From positions 203,510-267,509 of the forward strand of contig NZ_JTGN01000011.1 in the NCBI RefSeq assembly GCF_000797495.1: a DNA stretch of 64,000 nt, written 5' to 3'. A program made the position numbers and the translations under genes. The notes under the pieces were generated by a model. That model was given only the letters and a program-made list of their open reading frames with translations, ran no database searches and was not told where the DNA came from. This DNA comes from Robinsoniella peoriensis. Its GTDB lineage: Bacteria; Bacillota; Clostridia; Lachnospirales; Lachnospiraceae. Position 1 is the first letter of the stretch, and each line of letters opens with the position of its first letter. This document shows positions 19,213 to 28,822 of the stretch, piece by piece.

Positions 19213-19632
19213 TTATTTATCCGCTCCTTTGGTATATTCAGCAATGGTTTTTAAAAATTCATCATAATTTCTTATATAATCTCTTTCATCATAATAATCA
19301 GAAGCTAAAACTAGTAGAACTGCATCCTCAGAAAAATCATACATTTCTCTCCACATATTGTTAGCAATATAAAGCCCTTCATATGGTTTCTCAAGAAATA
19401 CCACTTTTTTCTCTTCACCATTATCTAACAGCACCTTACATGATCCATGGATACAGATCATAATTTGTTCTAAAGACTTATGTGCATGGAAACCCCGATG
19501 TACATCTATTCCCGTATCATACATATAATAGACCCTTTTGATTTCAAAAGGAATATCTTTATGTTCCTCCAATGCTACTAATTGTCCACGTTCATCTCCA
19601 TGCTGTTGAAATGCATACTTTATTACCTGCAT
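19213..19632 (-). CDS. fdtA: dTDP-4-oxo-6-deoxyglucose 3,4-ketoisomerase (FdtA/QdtA family)
   Basis: 139 residues, the standard length. A cupin with DERGQLVALE, YYMYDT, RGFHAHKSLEQ and GSCKVLLDNG; the HAHK histidines form the active site of this family. It moves the keto group from C4 to C3 of the dTDP-sugar, giving the substrate for the adjacent aminotransferase (gene at 18115). The precursor enzymes RmlA and RmlB are not encoded in the window, so they must come from elsewhere in the genome. Confidence 0.9.
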   Translation of the reverse strand: MQVIKYAFQQHGDERGQLVALEEHKDIPFEIKRVYYMYDTGIDVHRGFHAHKSLEQIMICIHGSCKVLLDNGEEKKVVFLEKPYEGLYIANNMWREMYDFSEDAVLLVLASDYYDERDYIRNYDEFLKTIAEYTKGADK

Positions 19633-19679
19633 AATTTTTCCTCCTTGATAATTACATCGACATACCTCTGCACTATACG

Positions 19680-20846
19680 CTAATTTTTTAGCGCCTTTTT
19701 CAGTACTGCTGCGTATTTCTCTGCTATATTTTTATAATCATACTGCTCTGCTTTTAATCTTGCTTTTTCAGATAACTTGATTCTTAAATTGTCATCTTGA
19801 ACTAATATACCTAAACGATCGACCAATTGGTTTACATTTTTCTCTTCGACCAAGAAACCTTCTTCTCCGTTTGATATCAAACTGGATATTCCACCAGAAT
19901 CACTAGCTACACATGGAAGACCTGATGCCATCGCTTCCATTAATACGGTTGGAACACCTTCCGTATCGCCATCTTTTGCTGTTATAGAGGGAGCAACAAA
20001 AATATCTGCCGAGGCATATAATACTTTTAGTTCTTCGTGTGTTTTAGCTCCTAAAAACCTAATCTTGTTATTTATTGGTTCAGCCTGCTTTTGAAGTATT
20101 CCTCTAAGCGGTCCTTCTCCCACAATAAATAATAACGCATCAATTTCATTCATAGCATCTATCAAATATTTGATTCCCTTTTTCTCTGCAAGTCTTCCAA
20201 CAAATAGTAATACTTTTTTATCATTTTGTTTAAAATAATTATTAATGGCATATTTTTTACCAAACTTCTCAGTATTACATCCCATAGAAATCACCTCTAT
20301 GTTTCCCAAATTTGTAATACTTTCCGCTTTACTTTTTAATTCTTCTGAAACGGTTGTGACATAAGATGCTCTCTTTAACGCTCTAGTCTTTAATTTTTTA
20401 ATAATTCCATGATTCATAGACATAATATCTCCGCCATGTCCGGTTATAATAAAAGGTTTTCTAAAGAAGCTTTGTATTATACCCTGAGGAATAACCCAAT
20501 GAGCATGCACTATATCATATTCCGGCAACATTTTACTCAACTTAATGAATAATCCTATAAACAAAAATGGTACCAGTAAAATTCTGACCTTTTTTTCTTT
20601 TATTCTAGGTACAATAGCACCTGGATAACATAAAGTTTCTAGTTTATGAATAGGAAAATAATGATACCGAATTACATTAACTCCTTCCAATAGCTCATGG
20701 TTTTTAGCTCCTTCAGTGGCTGGAACCAGCACTGTAACATCATAATATTTCAATAATGCTTTTGATAAATCTAAAACAAAACGTGGTTCTGTATCGTTCT
20801 TCCATCTGGGAAAAGTCGTCCCAGTAACTAATAATTTTTTTTTCAT
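19680..20846 (-). CDS. Family 4 glycosyltransferase
   Basis: 388 residues, GT-B fold. The N-terminal domain carries TGTTFPRW and GHGGDIMSM; the C-terminal domain carries FVGRLAEKKGI, GEGPLR, and the EGVPTVLMEAMASGLPCVA segment with the GT4 E-x7-E donor-binding pattern. Retaining transferase working on the cytoplasmic side during repeat-unit assembly. Only 9 bases separate it from the upstream 1253-residue gene. Donor unknown. Confidence 0.88.
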   Translation of the reverse strand: MKKKLLVTGTTFPRWKNDTEPRFVLDLSKALLKYYDVTVLVPATEGAKNHELLEGVNVIRYHYFPIHKLETLCYPGAIVPRIKEKKVRILLVPFLFIGLFIKLSKMLPEYDIVHAHWVIPQGIIQSFFRKPFIITGHGGDIMSMNHGIIKKLKTRALKRASYVTTVSEELKSKAESITNLGNIEVISMGCNTEKFGKKYAINNYFKQNDKKVLLFVGRLAEKKGIKYLIDAMNEIDALLFIVGEGPLRGILQKQAEPINNKIRFLGAKTHEELKVLYASADIFVAPSITAKDGDTEGVPTVLMEAMASGLPCVASDSGGISSLISNGEEGFLVEEKNVNQLVDRLGILVQDDNLRIKLSEKARLKAEQYDYKNIAEKYAAVLKKALKN

Positions 20847-20855
20847 ACAATCACC

Positions 20856-23800
20856 CTAATTTTTTCTCTCTACCCACTGTAATTCTGCAGTAAAATTGCT
20901 ATCTCCTAGATTTAGTACTTCAACGCTTAATTTACTTATATTTTTCTCCAATATGATTGAGACAGCTTCATTAACTGAATAAACATCCTTAAATAAAGAG
21001 TCCTTTACATTATATGTTTTTAATACTTCTTCACTGCTAATTGTCTCTTTAACATCTTTCCTTAAGTGTTTATCCTTAAATGCAGTCTCATCCACCTCGC
21101 CTGCATCAATCATATCTTGTATCTTCTCATCAACTTCTTTTTTTATTTCAGAATCAGACTTAATCTGTTTAAATTGAATAACTACATTTGCTTCTTTCTC
21201 TAAATCACCTTTAGTCAGATTCAGATATAATTCATAAGTACCTTTTTTTAGATTCTCGATTGTATTTTTATTATCTGCTGATAAATCTGTATTACTAAAA
21301 CAGCTTACATGTACTTTCCCACCGTTAGATAGCATTTTACCTCCGGCCTCAATAGCGTCATATAACAATTTACCATGACTTGATGCCCATAAAGTATATG
21401 CTCCTTCTTGAGCGACAATTGTATACTTTTTAGCCATACCCAGGTTACTGCCATTAAAATTGTATTTTAGTAAAAATACATCTTCTGTAAGATCCAAAAC
21501 TTCATTTTGAGTTTTGCTATCTATTTTAACACCTTTCAACTCACTTTGCAAATATTCTGTTGATAGCATATTATTATCTATTTCCCTATTCGTTGCAACA
21601 TAGTAAAGATTTATTGGTATAATACTTTTTTGGGAGACATCAGACAGTAAATTAACCATTTGCTTCAAACCATCTTTCTCTTCTGTCCCTATCATAAGTC
21701 TTGTAGATTCCAATTCAAGACCAACTGGTTGCACTTGCAAATCACTTGTACCTACAGTCGTAAATTCATAAGTAACATTGGCTAATTTTGATCTAGCAGC
21801 AATAGGTACCTGAAACCTCATTTTAGACTCTTCATTGGTAATATCTCTACCGTATATGGTTTTTTCCACAACGATTGTATCTTTGCTTTTTAATATAATA
21901 TCCCCTATAGCTTCATCAGGCAATTGCTGGCCATTAACATTTACCTCAAATATATAATTATAATTTCCACTGGGAATTTCTATCGGTTTTTGATAATCAT
22001 AACCATTTTTTTGCTGGGTTAAAAAACCTCTAATATCCATTACTCTCCCCTGTGATATCACAAAACCATTTTTATCTTTAATGTATTCAATTCTTTTATT
22101 ATCATTCTTACACATTAAAATATAATCATCATTTCGTGCTATAATTGACAACTCATCCATGTATGAGCTATAATTTTTCCCTTTTGCAAAAAACAAAAAA
22201 TATTGAGAATTATCGTTATTAATTTCTTCTAAATCTACCTTTTTTACCTGATAATTGGGCAAACTTTCTTTAACATGATCTAATAAATTATTATTATCAC
22301 CAATACTACCATCATATACAAAACTAATTATACCTTTATCATGACACTCATCATCGATTTTTTTTATCTGATCCAGAATAGAATGGAGATTGTCATAAGA
22401 ATCCAAACCTACAGTATAATAAGGTGATGTCTTTTGAATATCAATCTGATTTATCGATAGATTATTTGACAAATTATCTGAAATTCTAAAGTGTACATTT
22501 TTTCTATCAGAAGCGCTTGATACTCTAATCAATACATCAAATTCTCCTTCATTTCCTAATTCATTTAGATCAAAAAACGCTCTATTCAAAACATCATCTC
22601 CATCCAAAACTTCTACATACCCTACCTGATCATCAGATTTACTCTCTGCAGAAATACGAACATTGCACAGATAGGTACCATTTGATAATAAAATATTATT
22701 TTCGCTTACCTCTTCATCTTGAATAGTATTCGAATTATCATTCTCTATATTTTTATTGTCTGGAATGTATTCTCTTACCTTATAAAAAGGAGTAATTCCT
22801 TCAGCCACTCCATTCCCCTTTTGAGTAAGTAAAGCAAACGATGCATTTTTCTCCAAAACTGTAAATTCATCCGAGAACTTTGTAATCTTAGTGGACTTTC
22901 CAGAAGTTATCAGATACATAATTTTTTTATTTTTTTTATCTTTTCTATATTCTTCATAATTTTTCATAGCAGAGTCATCTTCATCGTTACTATATGGATC
23001 AATAATATTTATTTTTCTATCTGGTAATAAAAATTGCAAGCTTGAAATCTTGTCCTCTTGCTCATGATCGCTTTTAATATAATAAATATTACCATCATAA
23101 GGATTATACTTCAATAACTCTGCAATCTGCATACTATCCTTTTTATCTTCACTAATTCTGTCTAAAATCAAAGTAGTATCCAAGTAATTGGTTATGACAA
23201 TGCAAACCACGGCAATTAAGAGTACGGACAAAAAACAGCTTAACTTCCTCAATAAAATAATAGTATAATTTTGTTTATATAGATATAAACTTATATATGC
23301 AATAATAATTGCCATAATAGCACCTGGAAACAATGCACTTGAAAAGCTTACATCTTTATGATAAAACAAGGATAATATACCACAATTATATTCATCTACT
23401 GACATATTCCCAACTGTTTTCATTATACTGGCAAGCGTAAATGTACTTACAATAAAGATCATAGAATATATAATCATCTCTTTCAACCAGCTTTTGTTAT
23501 CCAATACCTTTAATATACCATATAATATAATAGGTCCGGAAATAACCTGAAGATCTCTAATATTAACTAAAGAATCAATAGTATTATTTGAAAGATCATA
23601 TGAACAAGAAAAATATAGCATACTGATAAATACAAAGCCTAAAAACACAACAATCAAGTTATTCTTATCATCTGTTTGTTTATCAGCTATTATTTTTTTA
23701 TATACACAAAAGATCCCTGGCATAATAAACAAAAAAGAACTTATTCCTAATGCATATAATTTAGCTAATAACTGCTGAAGAAAGCCCACGACGCCAAAAT

Positions 23801-24617
23801 CATTCCATCCTTTTACCATGCCATTTATTAATACCAGTAAACTATTATCAATAAGCCTATTATCATCATAACCAATTAACTTCAACCAGTATTTCTCTAT
23901 TAGGCTTATAATTACAATTCCTAATATAAGTTCAAATCCCAGCAAAGCACTCTGCCTTTCATTAATCACCTTATTCTTATATAAAATTATAATAGCCAGT
24001 CCTATACCAATTATCAAAGTAATAAAAGAACTTTTTATAGCTACTGAAAGAATAGCTGTTACACCCAACAAAATAATCTTATAATTAGTTACACGATCCA
24101 TTATAGATATATACAGCCATATGATTACCCAGAAAAGAAATAACAGTAATATATCTGGAACTGATAACGATCGCACAATTGAATATCCTGGATAAAGAAT
24201 AAGCAAAAAACAGATAAATAGAATTTTAATATGACTAATATCTGGAAATAAACGATAGGAAACTCTGACGGATATTAAAAAAGTACAACATAGTAATACT
24301 GCATTTAAAATGATTGCTGCTTTATACATACTGGCAGGTTCCCTAAATATTGCATTCAAAGGCAACAAAATCAAACTATATCCAAAAGAAAAAAGGGATG
24401 GATTTGCAGAAATATCAGACCAATTATTGTCAAAAAAAGAAAACATCCCCCCCCATATTCTTGCCTCTTCTTTTACATATATAATTTGATCGTAGTCTTG
24501 AATTCTATATAATATAGTTCCTAGTATGATAATGCACATTACAAATTGGATTATCCGAGAAACATTTAATCTGCTCTTTTTATCCTTAATGATAATATGT
24601 TTAAATCTTATATTCAT
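20856..24617 (-). CDS. Giant GT-C-like membrane protein with long extracytoplasmic region
   Basis: 1253 residues. About 12 hydrophobic segments fill residues 20-490; the rest, about 760 residues, is mainly soluble and, by topology of the family, outside the membrane. The part up to about 600 is homologous in motif order to the 590-residue protein at 14904 (first loop E-E-A-R-I-W-G versus N-D-E-F-G-Y-W-G, then LLPLNA, then a YIK...LQFLLPD...NIIDP domain). The expected catalytic Asp is a Glu here (Glu50-Glu51). Residues about 620-1253 hold two or three beta-rich modules with similar phrases (N-G-T/Q...Y...V.V..., F.V.I...S....V.....), which resemble carbohydrate-binding jelly-roll domains, but I cannot assign a family. 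Function uncertain: transferase, ligase or polymer-sensing protein. Confidence 0.6.
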   Translation of the reverse strand: MNIRFKHIIIKDKKSRLNVSRIIQFVMCIIILGTILYRIQDYDQIIYVKEEARIWGGMFSFFDNNWSDISANPSLFSFGYSLILLPLNAIFREPASMYKAAIILNAVLLCCTFLISVRVSYRLFPDISHIKILFICFLLILYPGYSIVRSLSVPDILLLFLFWVIIWLYISIMDRVTNYKIILLGVTAILSVAIKSSFITLIIGIGLAIIILYKNKVINERQSALLGFELILGIVIISLIEKYWLKLIGYDDNRLIDNSLLVLINGMVKGWNDFGVVGFLQQLLAKLYALGISSFLFIMPGIFCVYKKIIADKQTDDKNNLIVVFLGFVFISMLYFSCSYDLSNNTIDSLVNIRDLQVISGPIILYGILKVLDNKSWLKEMIIYSMIFIVSTFTLASIMKTVGNMSVDEYNCGILSLFYHKDVSFSSALFPGAIMAIIIAYISLYLYKQNYTIILLRKLSCFLSVLLIAVVCIVITNYLDTTLILDRISEDKKDSMQIAELLKYNPYDGNIYYIKSDHEQEDKISSLQFLLPDRKINIIDPYSNDEDDSAMKNYEEYRKDKKNKKIMYLITSGKSTKITKFSDEFTVLEKNASFALLTQKGNGVAEGITPFYKVREYIPDNKNIENDNSNTIQDEEVSENNILLSNGTYLCNVRISAESKSDDQVGYVEVLDGDDVLNRAFFDLNELGNEGEFDVLIRVSSASDRKNVHFRISDNLSNNLSINQIDIQKTSPYYTVGLDSYDNLHSILDQIKKIDDECHDKGIISFVYDGSIGDNNNLLDHVKESLPNYQVKKVDLEEINNDNSQYFLFFAKGKNYSSYMDELSIIARNDDYILMCKNDNKRIEYIKDKNGFVISQGRVMDIRGFLTQQKNGYDYQKPIEIPSGNYNYIFEVNVNGQQLPDEAIGDIILKSKDTIVVEKTIYGRDITNEESKMRFQVPIAARSKLANVTYEFTTVGTSDLQVQPVGLELESTRLMIGTEEKDGLKQMVNLLSDVSQKSIIPINLYYVATNREIDNNMLSTEYLQSELKGVKIDSKTQNEVLDLTEDVFLLKYNFNGSNLGMAKKYTIVAQEGAYTLWASSHGKLLYDAIEAGGKMLSNGGKVHVSCFSNTDLSADNKNTIENLKKGTYELYLNLTKGDLEKEANVVIQFKQIKSDSEIKKEVDEKIQDMIDAGEVDETAFKDKHLRKDVKETISSEEVLKTYNVKDSLFKDVYSVNEAVSIILEKNISKLSVEVLNLGDSNFTAELQWVERKN

Positions 24618-24669
24618 ATTAGTCCAACTTTCTTCAATATCTGATTTACTCTTGATAACTTCTTAATTT

Positions 24670-25293
24670 TTATAGATTTCTTATTACTCTGGCTGGAGCC
24701 CCTACAGCAACCACATTTTCAGGAATATCTTTTGTAACTACACTATTAGAGCCTATAATAGCTCCACTACCTATTTTTACATTTGGAAGAATTGCAACTC
24801 CTTCACCAAGCCAAACATTATTGCCTATCTCTACTGATCCCTTTGAATGTAAATTTCTCTGAACCATCCTTATATCTTTTTCTTCTGCCTTGACCTGTCC
24901 ATGAGAATGATCAGCTATATATATCTTGCTGCCCATTAAAACATCATCGCCAATAATAACTTTGTTGATAGCACCTATATGACAATCATCCCCAACGGTT
25001 ACATTATCGCCAATTTTAATTTGTGGTTGATATTTTACATTCTCATATTCATCCCACGCTTCTATACGCAATCTATATCCACACCTAAAATTTCTACCAA
25101 TATTAATATATTTCCAACCTTTAATTTGAATCGGTGGTTTTATATATATGCCAGCACCAGCAGTGTTAAATTTCCGACTGTAAACTTCACTTAAAACTAA
25201 TCTATTAAAATATTTTAATCCCCGTATAATTTTTTCTGGATATATATAAGAACAAATATGTGCGATTCTTTTAGCAATATTATCTAAATTCAT
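24670..25293 (-). CDS. Left-handed beta-helix O/N-acyltransferase
   Basis: 207 residues with hexapeptide repeats from about residue 55 on (IGDNVTVGDDCHIG, IGDDVLMGSKIYIADHSHG, IGNNVWLGEGVAILPNVKIGSGAIIGSNSVV). The His in ADHSHG fits the catalytic His of xenobiotic/sugar acetyltransferases (WcaF/CysE-like). First gene of the operon. It could acetylate a glycan or the dTDP-3-amino sugar made by fdtA/fdtB; FdtC belongs to this fold. Confidence 0.85.
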   Translation of the reverse strand: MNLDNIAKRIAHICSYIYPEKIIRGLKYFNRLVLSEVYSRKFNTAGAGIYIKPPIQIKGWKYINIGRNFRCGYRLRIEAWDEYENVKYQPQIKIGDNVTVGDDCHIGAINKVIIGDDVLMGSKIYIADHSHGQVKAEEKDIRMVQRNLHSKGSVEIGNNVWLGEGVAILPNVKIGSGAIIGSNSVVTKDIPENVVAVGAPARVIRNL

Positions 25294-25308
25294 TTTTTAT
25301 CTCTTTTC

Positions 25309-25338
25309 ATTATAAAATTTAAACTTGTTTAATAATAA
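25309..25338 (-). promoter_or_regulatory. Possible promoter of the 25293-8688 operon
   Basis: TATAAT (25309-25314) on minus, with TTATTA 18 bases upstream (25333-25338). The -35 is poor; the -10 is consensus and sits 16 bases before the ATG at 25293. Confidence 0.35.
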
Positions 25339-25370
25339 CCTCTTAGATTATCAAGAAAGATATAAAACCC

Positions 25371-25399
25371 TTGTTATGATAAATTTATTATGATAGAAT
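25371..25399 (+). promoter_or_regulatory. Putative promoter of the plus-strand GT2 gene
   Basis: TTGTTA (25371-25376), 17-base spacer, TAGAAT (25394-25399), then GAGGT before the ATG at 25431. Confidence 0.55.
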
Positions 25400-25430
25400 A
25401 ATCTTATCTTTTTAAATATGCGAGGTATTT

Positions 25431-26459
25431 ATGTATAATCAAACTAATTCAAGCAAAGCTGTTGTAAGTATAATAATTCCTGTATATAATGCAGAATCAT
25501 ATCTGGAAGAATGTCTAGACTCTGTTTTAGCACAATCTTATACAAACCTGGAAATCATATTAGTAAATGATGGTTCTAAAGACACTTCACCAGACATCTG
25601 TAAAAAATATGTAGCAAAAGACAGCAGAATAAAATTTCTTTCCAAGGACAATGGGGGTGTTTCCTCTGCAAGAAATCTTGCACTTGATCATGTAACTGGT
25701 GATTTTTTAACTTTTATTGATTCTGATGACTTTATTTCTCCACACTTTGTGCGCGAGTTATTAAAAGCTATTCAAAATACGGATGTATCACTTTGCGGAT
25801 ATAATCGCCTTAAAAACAGAAATACTGTTTCGATGGTGCTACCTCAAAATTGTAAAATGACTCGGGAAAAATTATACGAATATACTCTTTGCAGTAATTA
25901 TATCAGCGGTTATTTATGCACTAAAATGTTTAGAATGTCTATTGTTTCAAAACTTCAGCTTAGATTTAATACAGCTTTAAAAGTAGGCGAGGATATGCTG
26001 TGGATAATCCAATATTATAATGCATGTCAAACCGGACACTATGTTAGTCAATCCTTATACAATTACAGATTGAATGAAGTATCAGCTTTACAGAAGATGA
26101 AAACTACAGGCATATTTGATCCTAAAAAAATAAGCAACATGGATTCTGCAGATTTAATATGGTGCATTTTAAAACATGAGAATATGAACATTAAAGATCA
26201 AGGATCCTATCGAAAAGTCAGAACATCGCTATGGATGCTCTTTAACATGATTTGCTGCAAGTATTATGATAAAAATCTTTTTAAACGTATTAAGCAAAAC
26301 ACCCATGGCCATTTATATCCATTTTTAAAAAGTGATCACTCTGGTGTTTTAGAGAAAATGTCCGGTGTAATCATTTATATCAGTCCAACGATACTTTATT
26401 ACCTAGGTTTATTAGGATATAAATTATTTCCTGAAATTGTTGCCAAACATCTGAACTAA
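25431..26459 (+). CDS. Family 2 glycosyltransferase (EpsJ/CpsJ-like), antisense in the cluster
   Basis: 342 residues. VSIIIPVYNAESYLEE, NDGSKDTS, FIDSDDF and the VGEDMLW motif define an inverting GT2 of the capsule type. It has its own promoter and is the only plus-strand gene between 8688 and 55119. Its stop codon overlaps the stop of the opposing gene at 26456 by 4 bases, with no terminator between. The orientation suggests separate acquisition or a local inversion. Confidence 0.88.
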   Translation: MYNQTNSSKAVVSIIIPVYNAESYLEECLDSVLAQSYTNLEIILVNDGSKDTSPDICKKYVAKDSRIKFLSKDNGGVSSARNLALDHVTGDFLTFIDSDDFISPHFVRELLKAIQNTDVSLCGYNRLKNRNTVSMVLPQNCKMTREKLYEYTLCSNYISGYLCTKMFRMSIVSKLQLRFNTALKVGEDMLWIIQYYNACQTGHYVSQSLYNYRLNEVSALQKMKTTGIFDPKKISNMDSADLIWCILKHENMNIKDQGSYRKVRTSLWMLFNMICCKYYDKNLFKRIKQNTHGHLYPFLKSDHSGVLEKMSGVIIYISPTILYYLGLLGYKLFPEIVAKHLN

Positions 26460-27328
26460 TCCATTAGTTTGGAAAGAATCTTTAATGATTTTAATATATT
26501 CTTAGTCACGAAGAGTTCTTTATCAATCTTACATGCAGTATTAGCCGAGGTACTCGCTGATTCTGCATGTATAATTTTTAATGAAGGTGTATACATTGTT
26601 ACCAATCCATTTTTTTCACATAGATAAGCTATAATATCTTCTTCACAATACATAAAAGTTTCAGGATAAAAACCATAATCAAATCTTTTGATAAAAAGCG
26701 GAGAATATATAACGCACGCACCTTGAAGAACTACATGTTTTTGTCTTTGGGAATGATTAATTACTGCTCTGTTTTTCTTATCTCTTTTGTTATAAATTTT
26801 CTGTAAAACCGGAGAATTATTACCTTTAGAAAAAAATTTATTTACCTTCAAACAAACATACCAGATGTTTCTGTTTAAAACCCAACGCTTCACCTGATCT
26901 TTACTAATTATTTCTGGTCTGTAAGGACTTTGGTGATACCCGTCTATACGTACAATATCTGGTCCTAACAAACCATATTGTTCCTGGGCATACTCTTTTT
27001 TGAGAATATTTACGAAATCTGGTTGTTCAAATATTGTATCGTTATTTGCAATTATTATAAAACTTGACCTAAGATTATTTTTCGCATATTTATATCCAAG
27101 ATTATTTCCTTTCGCAAATCCAAGATTTTTTTCTGATTTAATACAAATAACAGTTTTATTATTAGCATAAAGTTGTTCAACCTCTTTAAAACTATCATCT
27201 GGAGATCCATTATCAATAACTATAATTGTATATTTATCATACTCTATATTATTTAGAATTGAATTAATACATTTGATCGTATAGTCATAAACAACATAAT
27301 GCAAAATCACAAAGCTCACATGTTCCAT
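26456..27328 (-). CDS. Family 2 glycosyltransferase (rhamnosyltransferase-like)
   Basis: 290 residues. FVILHYVVYDYT, DNGSPDDSF, EKNLGFAKGNN and ANNDTIF are characteristic of the GT2 branch that includes rhamnosyl and galactofuranosyl transferases; the GACVIYSPLF and CEEDIIAYLC segments follow. Last gene of the three-gene run that starts at 29836. Given glf and rmlD in the window, UDP-Galf or dTDP-rhamnose are the plausible donors. Confidence 0.83.
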   Translation of the reverse strand: MEHVSFVILHYVVYDYTIKCINSILNNIEYDKYTIIVIDNGSPDDSFKEVEQLYANNKTVICIKSEKNLGFAKGNNLGYKYAKNNLRSSFIIIANNDTIFEQPDFVNILKKEYAQEQYGLLGPDIVRIDGYHQSPYRPEIISKDQVKRWVLNRNIWYVCLKVNKFFSKGNNSPVLQKIYNKRDKKNRAVINHSQRQKHVVLQGACVIYSPLFIKRFDYGFYPETFMYCEEDIIAYLCEKNGLVTMYTPSLKIIHAESASTSANTACKIDKELFVTKNILKSLKILSKLMD

Positions 27329-27364
27329 AGTACTATAATCCTTTCATAAATAGCAAAATATAAA

Positions 27365-28819
27365 TTATTTATGGAATATTTTTTCCTTTAAATTACTAAT
27401 AATACCAACAATTGTATAAAAAGGAAACCATCTCCACATAATTTTTATTTTCTTAATCCCAAATACTTTGCTATATTCAAAATAGTTCATTCTTTCAAGA
27501 TATGTTCTCAAAAAAGATTTTGTATCAAACTCCTCTATATTTGTTTGAAATTTTGTCTTTTTTTCCTTTAAGAGCAGTAATAATTGTTCTTCAAATTCTT
27601 CCGGTAATATCAATTGATGTTTAATTTTACTTTTTTGCTCTTGTAGAAAAACATCATCATCCAGAAGATGATCCACCATACTATACAATTCATTTACAGA
27701 TGTAAACTCAATACTTAGCTCTTCTGGATAAAGTAAAACACCCGTTGAACATTCATCATAAATAAGTGTAATTGGTAATGTATTTGCAGCTATAGCATAT
27801 TGGGACATTAATCCGCCAATCATTGGATAAGTACTGAGATATAAAGTGACATTTTTCATTACAGCAAATAAGTCACTTCTTTCCGATATCCAATATACTC
27901 TTTCTGGATATTCTTCCTGTATTTTTCTAAGTTCTCGTCCATCACCCGTACCAGCATACAAAAATATAACATCCGAATGTTTTTTTAAAATATGAAGAAC
28001 TATTTTATAATATAGATTATCTGCTCCTAACGTCTTGTATAGTGATCCCCCAGAAAAAACAATCTTCTTATCCTCTTTTAAAAATGGAAACCCCTGAAAC
28101 TCAACTGTGTCATCAATCATTGGATAAAAAGGCAGTTTGATTATCTTATTTGCACAGATTTTTCTCTTGTAACGTGAAACAGATGCACCATAATCTCTAA
28201 ATTCAATAAAATAGTCACAGGATTTTTTCCCTAGCCAAAAAGCATGATCCGTTAAGTTTATCAGAAACCTGTCAATACTTCCTTCCAGCCCAGTGCATGC
28301 AGTGATTCCTATCAAATCGTAAGGAGTTGTATACAATAAAATTTTAGATATACTTTCCTTTTCTACGACACTATTAATCGTCTTAATACTTCGAATTATA
28401 TTCTTTTCAGTAATAAATATTATTTTATTATTTTTATTTTTCTTTAGTTCTTTAGAGATGCCAGGTATAAAATCCTTTCTATTGTCAAGTGTCACATACA
28501 CGATATCAAACTTTAGGTTTACCAGGGCCCTCACATAAATGAGTGCTAATCCACGATTATCTAGTCCAAAACCATCATAGAAAAGGATGCTTTTTTCTTT
28601 TTTTGGAAATGATTTTTCTACGGTACCAATATTATGTGCTATTTTATAGATTATTTTTTCAACATCATCATCATCATAACATTGATTTAACGCATACATA
28701 TATCTTCCAAAAAAAGTGATTGCCTTTAAAGCTCCTTCTAAATCGTTTTTGCTCATATAATGCATTATTATCTGTTTCATTTTTTCACTATCTTTTTCGA
28801 TTCGCCTCTCCATGAGCAT
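27365..28819 (-). CDS. GT-B-fold glycosyltransferase, unassigned family
   Basis: 484 residues without transmembrane helices. The C-terminal half shows FSGGSLYKTLGADN, FLYAGTGDGREL and a later YPMIGGLMSQYAIAANTLPIT segment that is comparable to the donor-binding half of GT-B enzymes. The N-terminal 60 residues are helical and charged, so the true start may be the ATG at 28819, or the ones 2 or 13 codons later; AAAGGG precedes the first. Only 3 bases separate it from the upstream transferase gene. Donor and acceptor unknown. Confidence 0.6.
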   Translation of the reverse strand: MLMERRIEKDSEKMKQIIMHYMSKNDLEGALKAITFFGRYMYALNQCYDDDDVEKIIYKIAHNIGTVEKSFPKKEKSILFYDGFGLDNRGLALIYVRALVNLKFDIVYVTLDNRKDFIPGISKELKKNKNNKIIFITEKNIIRSIKTINSVVEKESISKILLYTTPYDLIGITACTGLEGSIDRFLINLTDHAFWLGKKSCDYFIEFRDYGASVSRYKRKICANKIIKLPFYPMIDDTVEFQGFPFLKEDKKIVFSGGSLYKTLGADNLYYKIVLHILKKHSDVIFLYAGTGDGRELRKIQEEYPERVYWISERSDLFAVMKNVTLYLSTYPMIGGLMSQYAIAANTLPITLIYDECSTGVLLYPEELSIEFTSVNELYSMVDHLLDDDVFLQEQKSKIKHQLILPEEFEEQLLLLLKEKKTKFQTNIEEFDTKSFLRTYLERMNYFEYSKVFGIKKIKIMWRWFPFYTIVGIISNLKEKIFHK

Positions 28820-28822
28820 GTA

